DNA of 64,000 bases, from the NCBI GenBank assembly GCA_033558025.1, contig JAUCEF010000007.1, positions 6,820,001 to 6,884,000 on the forward strand. The letters run 5' to 3'. This DNA comes from Phytophthora sp. 'mugwort'. Its lineage: Eukaryota; Oomycota; Peronosporomycetes; Peronosporales; Peronosporaceae. This document shows positions 21,991-32,600 of this stretch, one piece after another (within the stretch, counting starts at the first letter, position 1; each line of letters starts with the position of its first letter). The translations under genes were made by a program, and so were the position numbers. The notes under the pieces were generated by a model. The model was not told the origin of the DNA and ran no database searches. It was given only the letters and a program-made list of their open reading frames with translations.

Positions 21991-22024
21991 GCTGACATAT
22001 GATGAGAGAGATGACAATTGAAAA

Positions 22025-22300
22025 ATGAGCGGAAAGAGCGACAACAGCAGAGACAGCAGCATCGACATCTGCGGCTTTTGCGGGGGAACACCATGCGACT
22101 GGGAGGCTATGCAGGAAGCGCTCATCGAGCGCGGTGACAAGCTGCGCAGTGAGACCGACGCAGGGAGCATGAAGAAGGTTCGGAAAGCGATGTGTCAGCT
22201 CTATGTCTACCTCAAGTTTGGTAGCCTCGTGTAGGCACGCGTCGTGCGTGTGCCAGAGTGCGTCATGAGATAATTCAGAGCCCGTTAGCACGACTGAAGC
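22025..22300 (+). pseudogene. small Cys-rich ORF (CGxxxGxPCDW family), broken
   Basis: The ORF 22025-22234 (69 aa) has ICGFCGGTPCDWEAMQEAL and ends KAMCQLYVYLKFGSLV. Reading past the stop in the neighbouring frame gives RVVRVPECVMR, so the full motif is CxxCxxxPCxW ... Y..Y...G.LG..R..VPxCV. I associate this pattern with small proteins encoded beside oomycete DNA transposons, but cannot confirm this here. The four Cys and the final PxCV could bind zinc. Its place just after piggyBac copy 2 suggests an element accessory protein. The stop after GSLV makes it a likely pseudogene. Confidence 0.45.
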
Positions 22301-22579
22301 ACACAGACAGGTACCATCGCATTCTTGACATTTACGCTCGCGTTGCTATCTAACTTGCTGGCCTTATACGTGCACGCTTTTGCTGTCTAGGAGATGGATC
22401 TTTATGCACAAGTCGTGGTAGTTCAATTTCGTGAGGCTCAACAATACTGGAGTTCTGGCGATGTCATGTCATGTTTTGGGCATACCGCTTGTCGTCAGTA
22501 TGACCGCATCAAGCGCCTCCACGACTGCCGCATTTTCGGTCATCACTTGCCTTAATGCACGGCCATGATTTTGAAACAC

Positions 22580-24420
22580 TCAACATGATACCCACGCCGG
22601 CATCGCGTACAGTCGTACTTCACTCGACCCCCCCCTTCGTATCGAGGCAAACCAGCTTTCCGCGGTTTGGCGTGAGCATATGCTGAGAGGGGTCACTGCC
22701 GACGATGTCTTAATAGGCTCCCGATGGATGGCCCGTTGCTTCAATGACCGCATTTGTTGCTGCTGAGCAGCTACGAGCATGTTAACGGTCTCCTCTTTTG
22801 CATCGCGAAATGTTTTTGCAACTCCATGCTCGCCCACAAAACTGCAAAATAGCCAGCGCATTGTGGATCGCAACATCGAGTAGCCACGTGAAAATACTCA
22901 CGTTCAGCCGCCGTTCACGCCTGCGCGTGAGGTTTGAGCTACACATTTTACGAAGCGATCAACAGCGTTCATGAAATTGTTGTGGGCACATACGTGAACA
23001 GGAGCGCAGACATTGGTCCGGCGGGAATGGCTCCGTTCCCGTCCACCGCTGAATAATTCCCATCCCGTGCCAACACGTCTGCATTTCTGCCGTACTGCCA
23101 TCAAGAAGATTGGCAACGGGTATCGCAGCAAGGTCGTTCGTGTAGAACACCACCACCTTCTTATCGCGGAACACAATGTATCCGGCCTGCGGGGAACGGC
23201 AGCGTGGTGGCACAAACAGTGTCTCATCGGCCTTTCGTAACTTCTTCTGACGCTGCTTATGAGCATTTTGAAGCTCCTTTAGATTTTTCAGGCGTGTCAA
23301 GCGCCGCAACTAACTTCCATGAACCATGGGCCGCATGGGCCGCGCCCTTCAGCGACAAGATAGCTGCTTCGACAGCAGGGTGCGACAACGCATCCACGTG
23401 GTTCAGTCTGCACGTCCCAATTACGCGAATTTCACCAGAGCTCATACCCAGCACATGCTTCGCAAACCCATGGCGTTTGTAGTAGGAATCCATGACGACG
23501 ACACGTTTTCCATTTGGAGGGGGGGGGGCGCTGCTTATGAAGAGAAAGCATTGCCACCAGAGTACCGTAGCGCTCTTCGCATCCAGCCCACTATTCTCGC
23601 ACCGTGTCGCCATAGTCCTTCGCGGCTCTGGAAACACAGCTGTGTACCGTTCTAGGTGACCAGCGACAGTAGTGTTGCCACTACCATTATCGAAGAGGCC
23701 ATGCACGTACAGTGTTCTCCAGTCAACTAGGGCATAGAAATGTACCGCGTACTTGTCTGGCTTGGAAGGGATAAATGTTCGCGCTGCAGATCGAGCTTTT
23801 GTGCGGATAGAACTCTCGTCAAGAGCCGAAACCCCATTTGGAACGGCAAGTGATGCACACTTCTTGAGAATGTTGTTCAAAATGCTGCGGCAATGCCAAA
23901 GTGGGTCACGGACCTTGACTTCATCCGGCACCGTGTCTATCGGATGCAATGTCAGCGCCGCACGAGTGCCAAGAAAGAGGTCACGCTGCATAGTCGATTG
24001 GAAGGGCGGGTGGTCCTAAAAAGCTAGTTCGTCGACCAATAATCTCGAAGGCGATTCAACGGGTACAAACTAGTTGCAATTTCAAGTCTAATGTACGCGT
24101 TGAGCTTACGTAGTTGACCTGTAGGAACTCCATTGTCAATAAGGCGTGGATTGAGCCATTGCAACAGTGTGTTGTGCACCTTGCGGGTAAAGAAAAGTGT
24201 GAACAGCCCGAAGATCCCCTTGTCCTGATACGCGCGTGTCGTTTTGCTCCATGCGCGCATTCGTCCTGAGGGTGGTCAGCGAACTGCTCCCATTTCGACA
24301 ATAGCGGTTCGATGTATATCGGTGAGTGGTAAGTGGTGTCCGTGCGATTCTCGTCAAGTTTTTCGAATGCGTGATGTGCGGCTGGGTCCATGGGTGCCCA
24401 GCGGCAAGCATGTCGCCCAC
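22580..24420 (-). pseudogene. piggyBac-like transposase remnant, copy 3 (PGBD-3)
   Basis: Minus strand. The start region 24391-24024 includes KLNAYIRLEIATSLYPLNRL-RDYWST, the segment before the catalytic core. The 244 aa ORF 23991-23257 carries GVSALDESSIRTKARSAA and KPDKYAVHFYALVDW (first Asp region) and KRVVVMDSYYKRHGFAK (second Asp region). 23309-22904 has AGYIVFRDKKVVVFYTNDLA and NNFMNAVDRFVKC, and 22876-22580 the C-terminal part. It differs clearly from copies 1, 2 and 4 (DESSI in place of FDEG), so it is a separate lineage. A G10 tract at 23519-23528 sits inside the ORF. Confidence 0.8.
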
Positions 24421-24833
24421 CCTCGCCTTTGGTTGAAGCTGTCGGAGATTGGCTGTCTAGGAGGCCCGCTAAGGGCCTTCAATGCGTAGTGCTACTCTGC
24501 CTGCGCGACGGTTGTCATGCTAGTTTTGACCAGAGTTGAATTGCATTCGTGGACTTAGTGGCCCTCTTTGGGTCTTTAAATCTCGGTCTCAAACGGTTAA
24601 GTGACCGGACATATGCCTCAGACGGAAAGCGTTTACCAAATCCGGTGGCTGACAACCATTGCTTAAATACAATCAGATTTGCCAGGGATTTAATTGCCGA
24701 AGTTGTCTGACCGAAATGGGATTGGCCGAGAAAGTAGCCCCAGTTAACCTGCCCCAAATGACATCTCCTAACGGATATGGCCAAATAGCATACCGCATGC
24801 GATACGATTTTAGACTGTCAAAAGTAAACACGG
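24421..24833. other. no gene recognised
   Basis: The 89-codon minus-strand ORF here has no recognisable motif. The right end (24835-24856, tatacaaattggggtag) resembles sequence beyond the other end of the pogo-like copy (27009-27023, gtatactcaac as its reverse complement) and may be part of that element's terminal repeat. Confidence 0.4.
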
Positions 24834-24855
24834 TATACAAATTGGGGTAGGTATA

Positions 24856-25749
24856 CTACCGACTCCAGTCAGACAGAGGCCTCATAGTTTCAATGGTGAA
24901 CTTAGCCAGTTTCTCAAGTAGATCTTCCTCTGTGTCGTCACCTTCCGAGCTCTCGTCGCGAGCATGCCACTTGCGACAAAACATTTCACCGTAGCCGTCA
25001 TGGCGACTGATGTGCCATTCCTCAAAGCACGGCACAAACCCTGGCGCCACCAGAAAACGGCTAATAACGCCAGGCTGTTTGCACTCACCGGACGACGTCT
25101 GCTGCATGATGCTGCTTCGGGCTGCCTCCCTTCGTGTACTCCACACGGTCCGAGTTTTTCTAATCGTTGATGATGACCGAGAGCTTGTCCTTAAAATACT
25201 CGATACCCCCTGCTTGCATATACGGCGTTAAGCCCCCAGGAATAACGAACATCTCCACGTTCTTCTCTCCAAACTGCGCTGTCACCACCTTGGAGATATG
25301 AGCACGCATTGAATCCCATACAACCGTTTTGCCTGGCGTTGCAGCATCCAAACCCGGAGGGAACACGAGATCGAGTCACTTGAGTAACCCATGCTCGCTT
25401 CTGGTACGTCACGTATGAATTGACAATCCTCTCGATCTCACCATCGGGACGAGTGCCTTTCCACACAAACAACAAGTGGCGGCAGCATATGACCAGGCGC
25501 TGACACAGCCAATACAGCCGTCACGCGCATAGAGACGAATCCGTTGACTAGAGCACGATGTGACGGGCGCCCCTGGTAGCGACTGTCTGGCGCCGTGGGT
25601 CTTCGAAATAAGCCGCTGTTTCTTCCCCCAGGACGGTGTGCTCTAGATTCAGCGAGTCGATGTGAGATGCAAGGAACGCTCTGAAGCGCACGGCTCTGTC
25701 CGTCAGCACATCATTCGTGAGCACTATCAAATTCTTTGTCCGATGTAGC
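24856..25749 (-). pseudogene. pogo-like (DDE_1) transposase, C-terminal part
   Basis: From 25749 downward the minus strand gives TKNLIVLTNDVLTDRAVRF, HIDSLNLEHTVLGEETAAYF (first catalytic acid region), then PPLLFVWKG-type sequence in two frames (25475), TVVWDSMRAHISKVV (second Asp region) and MFVIPGGLTPYMQAGG, where family members usually have TxxLQPLD. The C-terminal helix bundle (ISRFLVAPGFVPC...) ends near 24856. Pogo-like enzymes belong to the Tc1/mariner superfamily. Frame breaks occur at about 25550, 25370 and 25150. The N-terminal part lies beyond the solo LTR, from 26487. Confidence 0.8.
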
Positions 25750-26486
25750 TGTAACAGGTCAAGATATCTACGAGGCGATGAGCAAGCAAGCTGGCACGGA
25801 GGACATCAACGAGCGAGAGTGATCGGCAATATGGACAAGAGGACAGTGTGAGCGGGTCGAGGACGTTGAAGTTGGGCGGCTGCCTGGTGAGTACATTGCG
25901 CCAGTGAGGGGTCACTACCCTCAAGCATCAATAGACTGTGACCGAGAGACCCTTGCGGTGGAAGATCTCCGCAAACAGTCGGAAGTGAGCGGCTCAGAGC
26001 GCTCGACGCGATATTGGTGTCTGTCAGGACTGGATGAATGCGCAACGAACCAAGCCGAGAACTCACTTCGCAATTTGCAGCCGGGAGCTAAAGAGGCAAT
26101 TGAAATGACGAAGACGCGGGAAGACCAGCAACGCAGCAGCAACAGCACGACCTCGACACAGAAGCGAGTAGGGCGACGAACGAGGGCGAGGAACGAGGTT
26201 GAGAGACGGACGTGTGAGTACGGACGAACGAGTGTGTCGGGCGAGCTTGGTGTGTGCGTGCGGACGTTTGAGTGCGGAGGATGACGACGAGTAGTAGAGA
26301 AGCGAGAATAGCTTTTCGAAGTGTTGACGAATACCAATAGGAACGGAAACGTTCCGGTGCGGTGACACCGAGCCAATAGGTGTTGACGTTAAGTGCAGGC
26401 GAGTGTGTGGACCTCGGTAGACCACTGCAGCAAGCACTATAGCTATACGAACCCGCCGACAAGCAGGCGTCCTGAGACTTGTTACA
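25750..26486. mobile_element. solo LTR inserted in the pogo-like gene
   Basis: A 737 bp segment with perfect inverted ends TGTAAC...GTTACA, of the TG...CA type expected for an LTR. It is flanked on both sides by tagc (25746-25749 and 26487-26490), a 4 bp target duplication. Removing the segment and one tagc rejoins the pogo-like coding sequence in frame (SLHRTKNLIVL). No retrotransposon genes lie nearby, so it is a solo LTR, the usual product of recombination between two LTRs. Superfamily (Gypsy or Copia) is not certain; length and duplication size fit either. Confidence 0.8.
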
Positions 26487-26940
26487 TAGCGATAGAGCGT
26501 ACCGACGCATGAAGCTGTCTACCGACTTGCTTCAACCGACAAAGCTACTCAGATTGAGCGAGCTCTTTCCCCATTTCAGCGACCATGTCCCGCGAGACAT
26601 TTATCTTCTCGGATCGAAGGAATAGCACTTGGTCGAAGATCGTGTCCTCCACCTCACCCAACCGAGGCTTAGCACCAGAACCCTTCAGACGAAGGTTGGA
26701 GACGGTGGCATTTTTGCTCGAGTCCTTCTACTACCACCAATACGGAGCTGGGCCGCGGAGATTTTCCAGCCACGCTCGTCTGGAAGTAATTGGTCAGGAG
26801 TCTTGCCGTGGTTCTCAATCCAGGTGACGATTTCCTTCTTTTCGGCCATGGTTTTGGCAACGCGAGATGGAGAGTTGCGTGGTGCTTGTTGAGGACGGTC
26901 GGTTTTGAGTAGGGATGTTTGATAATGAAGTGGCAAATAT
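26487..26940 (-). pseudogene. pogo-like transposase, N-terminal part
   Basis: Minus-strand ORF from 26936: a Ser/Pro leader, then VAKTMAEKKEIVTWIENHGK and ERGWKISAAQLRIGG, the pogo/CENP-B-type helix-turn-helix DNA-binding region. After a frame change near 26700 come PRLGEVEDTIFDQVLFLRSE and SRDMVAEMGKELAQS, then FMRRYALSL up to the LTR boundary. The remainder continues at 25749 and below. Confidence 0.8.
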
Positions 26941-27600
26941 CAAAATGACGTGATGCAGAACCCGCTGTGCGTTGAGATATACAAATTGCAGGGGGTACAC
27001 AAGATTTTGTATACTCAACAATTCCACCACATTTGAGAGGAGATATTCAAGTCGGAAAGGAAATGCTATTTGGCCATAACCGTTAATTGGAGTTTTCTAG
27101 TAAACACAACGTGCTTATAGTAAAACGGCAATAGCAGACAGCAACGAAAACATACATTTTATCGGATTACCCAGAAAAAATTAAAAAAGCACTATACAAC
27201 AGCCCGTCGTAATATTTTTTCTACCTTCCTTCCACGGCTTTGTGCAGCGTTTTTAAACCCACACAAAGTTTATTTTAACCCCTCCCATCCGATAATTCCG
27301 GATTATCTGTTATTCTTAACATATGAATTAACGTATACCGAAAAATCAGTGCATTATATCATGCTTTAAGCCCTTTCGAATAACATGCGCTCGAATTAAG
27401 CCCGCTGACTGGCTAGCTAGGTGTGATGTACAGTACAAAAGAACAATACAAAACACTCCGAGTTGAGATCTCCCTCCAAAACTGCTTCTCCCAACAACAA
27501 GGACAGGACAATCAATGCGCTCCAAATTGACCGTCATTTCGCTTGTGCTCTCATTCGCTTCCCCCTCACTCTTCATCTGCCTACCCTTCCTGCGCTTCGC
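26941..27600. other. non-coding, partly AT-rich
   Basis: An inverted repeat lies at 26973-27023 (gttgagatatacaaa and ttttgtatactcaac, about 15 bp arms), possibly the terminal region of the pogo-like copy. The rest, to about 27460, is AT-rich with no coding sign. Confidence 0.45.
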
Positions 27601-29760
27601 TACCAACGTCCGGCGGCGCTTGTTCACAAATCTGATCTTGTCCTGAAGTGGAGGAGGTATGGCCGTGCCGTTCTACCAGCTCTGGTGCCACACCAGGTCG
27701 CACGTGAGCGCGCGGCCATGCCGAAGTCGCCGCGGCTTGTTGCAGAGGCTCACCCTACCATTCTTGGCTCGAGAGCAGGTAGCACAGATATAACTAGTTT
27801 CGTAACTGGAACACCAGCGTACGCAGAGCAGACTTTGCGCAACCACTGTCGGCGCTTGGAGCCATTCATGTCTTCAGTCTTATCCGGCATGTGTGGGTGG
27901 CGTGGTAGCGGCTCCGGGACAAGATCCTCCATGTCATCACCAGCAGCAAAATCCTCGCTCGTTTGGCTCAATAGATCCGTGTGTAGGCGCGTCAGGAACG
28001 CGGCATGGGTTGGAACAGGCTGGTTGCCTCGTTTCATTGCGAGCTTGTGCACGATAAATGCGTTCACCAGTGCGAGTCGACCAAGCCAAGAAACAGAGCT
28101 TGTAGTACTTCCGCAATGCGAGTTGCACGTTGAATAGAGTATCTTTGAAGCCGTAGTCGATAATCCACGTCTACTCCCCACCAATTGCCTCGTGGTAGTC
28201 ATGCACCAGTCTCGGACATGGGACGTCGGAGACAGAACCATCTCGCTCCCGACGCGTGACCTCGGGTTAGTTGGTAGAGCAGCCAGTCGCCAGGAAGCGT
28301 ACTGGCTTATTATCCATCCAAGCCAGAGCCACAATTCCAGATGCTCCCTCCAAACGCCCATGCGGTACGTCCCCCGAGGCATACATTTCGGACGCTTCTG
28401 TTTCGTGAACTCGATGGCAGTACACCAGCCGTTGCGGTCTTTCCGGATCATCCCAACGTCTCTGAAGCCCATGCTGAGTAACTTGTGCGAGAGAGGTAGC
28501 GAGGTGTAGAAGTTGTCCGTGCATATCAAACGTTGTGCTGGTTGGCATCGAAGCAAGTGCGCCAAGTTCTTCAAAACGCTCGCTGGGCGTCAGAATCTTC
28601 ACTGTCGTTTGCCTTCCCGCAGTAAATATGCAGTCTGCATAGCACACAATCACATCCGTTAGTCAGATGTACCGTTACAGCATTATCACGGATGCCCGGA
28701 ATGTATTCCAGGTACGTGATAGATGTGCGGGAGCAGTACGCCGTCTCCGCGCAACATGTCAAGTAGAACTTAGTTCCCCACTTGCTTGGCTCCATTGACA
28801 TGAACGGGCGCATCGGATTACGGCGGTGACGCCTGGGAACCATGCCATTATCAAAGGAGATAATCGCCCCAAGTCAATACCCGCGGAAGAATGTTTTCTG
28901 CAGCGCTTCGACGCACGGTCACAACTCTCTGGCTGTCTCGCGTCGTCGCTGAAATACAATAACCGCGCGATACCCTGGAAGCGGTCGCGACTGAGAAACT
29001 GGCCAAATGTACCGCGAGACAATGCCCCTTCAACCTTGTGACCCAATGACGACGTAGACTCTCCCGGCGCGGCTCAAGTGCACGCGGGACCAGCAAACCG
29101 ATGAAGCCCACGATTTCATGAGGTTGAACAGAGCTCTTGCGTTTCAGCTTGGTTTTATACTCGTCCATAGAGAGCACAGTAAAAAGTCGACCGTGTCGTT
29201 TCGGGTCTGGCGCGAGCACGCGCGCGCATTCCCTGTGCAATCTCGTCGATGCTGTCGGTACAGAACTTGTTCGTTTCTCGAGCTTGCGCCACAGTTCCTT
29301 CGGGAGAAAGAAGTAGAACATAGCCAGCGGGTTCTCAGCGTATGCCAAGGCTGCCAGGGTAGGGCCAGAGGGGCCGTCATACAGCGGTCCAGCGTCAGGA
29401 AGAACTTGATCCGAATGACCTTCATCAAAGGTATCCCAACCGCTCGCTTGATGACGATCCAACTCTTCGTCTGTGATGTCGAACCCCACCGGAATGCCAT
29501 CTCCACCAACTTCATCATTGTCACTTTGGTTGCTTGCAACGTCATCACCAGCGCCGTCATCAAGTTCTTCATCATCGTCCAAAAGAATTGCTTCTTCGTC
29601 ACCTTCGGCTTCGGAGTCAAGTGAGAGCATCCAATCGGCTTCCCCATTGATGATATCATCTTCATCGTCAGCGTTGAAAAGGCGATCACGTTTGAGCGCA
29701 TCCAAGAAGTCTTAGTCTTCAGAGTCGAACTCGTCAAGCGATACAGCAGTCGAAGCCATC
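27600..29760 (-). pseudogene. piggyBac-like transposase remnant, copy 4 (PGBD-4)
   Basis: The best preserved piggyBac copy. The 284 aa ORF 29705-28851 has a long acidic N-terminus, then NPLAMFYFFLPKELWRKLE and DEYKTKLKRKSSVQPHEIVG. In other frames follow GTFGQFLSRDRFQGIARLLY (29000), MVPRRHRRNPMRPFMSMEPS and KWGTKFYLTCCAETAYCSR (28840-28740). The ORF 28574-27750 has LICTDNFYTSLPLSHKLLS (second Asp region), GMIRKDRNGW and the KYYK-x3-LGLVD-x2-LVNAFI motif. A His/Pro-rich tail ends near 27700. Stops and frameshifts at about 29000, 28570 and 28350 make it inactive. Confidence 0.85.
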
Positions 29761-30620
29761 AACCCACGACCACCGTTGTCTCCTCTTTCACGAACAAAAT
29801 TGTTCGCATCCGTAACAGCAGCTCAGGTATATCCGTAGTTTCTTCTGGTTCCCCTGTTACAACATTTCACAGAGTCCGCATAAATATTCGTAACTGCTTG
29901 CACCAAATTGTCCGGGAATATGAGCGGATGGCTTCGTAACTGTAGCAACAGTAACAATTAGCAAGGGTACAGCAAACCCACATCAAAAATATCTGCTTAC
30001 CTTGTTTGCGCCGTTTTGATGATCTGTTTGTTGATGATGCCTTTCGCTTGCCCGGTGCTGTCTTGCGCTTGCCCGAGAAAGCAGCGCGAGCACCACCGAT
30101 CTCCTTGTTTGCAGCTCGGGGTGGTCTCGGAACAGCTTGGTTCGGCGGCGTCGCTAGGGGGTGGGCGTGGCATGTTTTGTTGCTCGTTGTGTCGCGTTAT
30201 AAGCTAGTCTAGGTTTCGTGGCTGCAGGTGGCTCTGCAACTGCTTTGAGAACCGCGCGCCCCGGTGTGGCCACACAATATGGGACGTCCACACAGTATGT
30301 AAGGATCGCATCTAGGAAAGAGACACACCCATAAGGACGGATCGCACTTATACGAAGAGACACAGTTAGATACGACTCGTACTTAGAAGGAGACGGGGCG
30401 TGAAAACCACCCACTGAGAAATCGGTGACTTAAGGGATGCATTAATTAGGCCGTTTGTAGTGAGTATGAACATTGGAGCATATTAATATAGACTCAGTTA
30501 AAATCTAACCTAGAAGTTCCCAAGTCGTGGGAACCTGTCCCATGGACTATCGGAAAGCCAGGCTTTCCTCGTGCGACAAGAAGACAGAGACAGCGTCTGT
30601 CTCGGTTAGAAGCTACGCTT
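29761..30620. other. spacer with a possible basic N-terminal exon
   Basis: The minus strand at 30190-30005 reads AAFSGKRKTAPGKRKASS and then a Lys/Arg-rich run, ending at a GGTAAG that could be a splice donor. It might be an N-terminal nuclear-localisation exon of piggyBac copy 4, but no start codon is in frame. The rest shows no gene. Confidence 0.3.
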
Positions 30621-31139
30621 CCTCAGGCCAGAGTTTGTGAGACCCCCGCCACATCTTCACTGGTACCGTAATCACCGCAACAGGTGTCTATGAAATTTTC
30701 GAAGGTGTCTGCGCCGCGATTTCTGGCCCCACAGGGTTGCAAGATGTCGGTTCTTCCGTATCGGGTGCTGCACCAGGCGATACCGGCATATCCGAGGCGT
30801 TTTGGAGGAAAGCCAGCCCTACTGTCGTTAGAACGTTGCAAACTCGCTTCGCCTAGATAGTAACAGTCCGAAGCTCTTAGCACTCGCCGGGTATAGTATA
30901 CAAAGCACGACATACCAACGAAGAAATCAATGCCTTCCTTTTTTTTCCCTTGGGGTCCCCCCTGGTGATAGGTACCTCGGGTTATTGCTGAGACCCGTCG
31001 ACCTCCGGTACGTCCATCCCTTCTTGGTCAACTCGCGCCAAGTCTGCTGAATTTTTTTCTCGTACACGAGCATGCTAGCTCCGGAGTGATGGTCTCTGGT
31101 CCAGCGCTTCTTTCGAAATGAAAGGCTGGCAGAGGCCAC
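30620..31139 (-). pseudogene. fragment with the GW...YxxPxG...FVG domain
   Basis: The minus strand 31139-30927 reads TWRELTKKGWTYRRSTGLSN and RYLSPGGTPREKKG, and continues in the next frame with a hydrophobic stretch (YYLGEASLQRS). This matches the N-terminal domain of piggyBac copy 1 (LRALSWWSKRPRGIKNDWSYV), so it is probably the isolated N-terminus of another piggyBac-like element. Nothing of the catalytic domain follows. Confidence 0.4.
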
Positions 31140-32219
31140 GTGTCTCTCTGGATATTTATATTCGTAACTCTAAATCCATCCTGCAAATCTCATGTCGCAT
31201 CAGACACTACAATCGACCTGCTTAAATTTATCATATACAAACGTCTATATGCCGATTTTGGCTTCTTCGAGTCTGTTGCGGAAATCGTCGAATAGTTTCA
31301 CCTGCATAAATTAGATTCCGGATAATCCGTGATGTCGGATTAGGAGTGATAAGTAATTGGCAAGATTAGCCAGTGGACCCATAATATTGCTCAGTGTGAA
31401 ATACAGATTGGTTAAGCCCTTTTGCTCGGCTAGTCCTAAACCTCAACGCTAACGTCGCTCCGTCCGCCTGTCACGCTATAACGTGATTCTAGCCGGAATT
31501 CATTGGATGCCGAGCGCAGCGGAGGCGGCCCCCGCTGGCTAAAACAACCTTCCGCCGAAGCCGGCCATTAGTGGAAAATATATATTAACGATTGGTTGAA
31601 ACTTGATGTATATTTTTGGCCTGCTTCCGTTCATTAGGTCGTAACACGCAAGGTGTGCGAGGCGCGAGTGGCGCCGCTCCTGCTCGGTCTTGACGGTCTG
31701 GGACTGCAGCCTTAGACAGGTCCACCTAATGGGACCAAAACTAAACACACCGCGCGTACGCGGCGGCGCTCGGCTAGTAATGCTCAGTTGGCGTGTAATC
31801 ATCAGAAGTGAACGTTGAAGTAGAATGGGCGGAGACTTACTGGAGCCGTTGCACATCACAACAGATAATGGGAAAGGTATCAAAGTTTATCAAAGGCACT
31901 CGTATATATAGCCCGATTAGATATCACGAGACAGGTCATGTATGCCCACCTAGGCCCGATTTCAGTGCCCGAATGAGCCTGACTAATGAACAGGCGGAGA
32001 AGCCATCGAGCGATGAGTCCTTCATTGTATACGTATAACAGGACACTGCTTGGAGCGTCGACCACCATCAGCCCAGGGTCAAGAGTTGGCCAATCGGCAG
32101 TGCACTACACTCAGGCACTTATCTATGAAAGAGCAGAAACGCTAGTGGGGTTTAACCTACTATGAAAACCGAGACACCTTGTTGAATTTAAATGCACATG
32201 CATAGGTACCGATAGCGTA
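31140..32219. other. no gene; possible LTR remnant
   Basis: The stretch 31440-31800 has mixed AT- and GC-rich blocks and polar sequence reminiscent of oomycete Gypsy LTRs, but clear ends, a target duplication or a partner copy were not found. ORFs here are short and without motifs. Confidence 0.35.
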
Positions 32220-32600
32220 AGAATTGCAGCTCCTTCTTACTCGACAAACTCAGCTTTTCCGCGCCAACGTTTTTTGCTGTTTTGGATCGTAGATGCACAC
32301 ATCATTCAGCTCCAACATGATACAGCACCAGTGGTTCTTGCCACAGATGATAGGAATCCAAACTTTCTCGCCCTTCACCCCGATAAAATGCTATCCATGC
32401 TCTCGAGCGGCATGTAACCGTTCATCACGTTTCTGGCTATTGATGTGTCCACTCCGATTGTATCGGCTCTCTCAGCAACAGACTCGACATCAGCGTATTG
32501 ACGCTGCCGTCGCCCAATGCCGTTTTGCCAACGAGCTCCAGTGCTTCTGCCTGTATACAGCAGCACACTCACGCACACGTTAGGACGAGTCAGAACATCC
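32220..32600 (-). pseudogene. Ulp1-like (C48) protease remnant at the C-terminus of MULE-A
   Basis: Minus-strand reading near 32375-32255 gives VWIPIICGKNHWCCIMLEL then DVCIYDPKQQK. In C48 cysteine proteases the corresponding block is HWxLxxxDxxxxxxxYDS: the His of NHW would be catalytic, but Glu stands where the Asp is expected. Upstream (32578-32375) another frame gives ARNVMNGYMPLESMDSIL. The catalytic Cys block was not found, probably in the frameshifted part. Fusion of MULE transposases with Ulp1-like proteases is known from plant elements; here the assignment rests on one motif. Confidence 0.45.

Noticed and set aside
25904..26284. 126-codon plus-strand ORF
   Set aside because: Lies inside the solo LTR; Arg/Thr/Ser-rich without any domain.
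27463..28137. 224-codon plus-strand ORF
   Set aside because: It is antisense to the well-matched piggyBac copy 4 coding sequence and has no motif of its own.
31440..31900. Gypsy-type solo LTR
   Set aside because: Composition is suggestive but no ends, target duplication or partner copy could be shown; left as an unresolved spacer.
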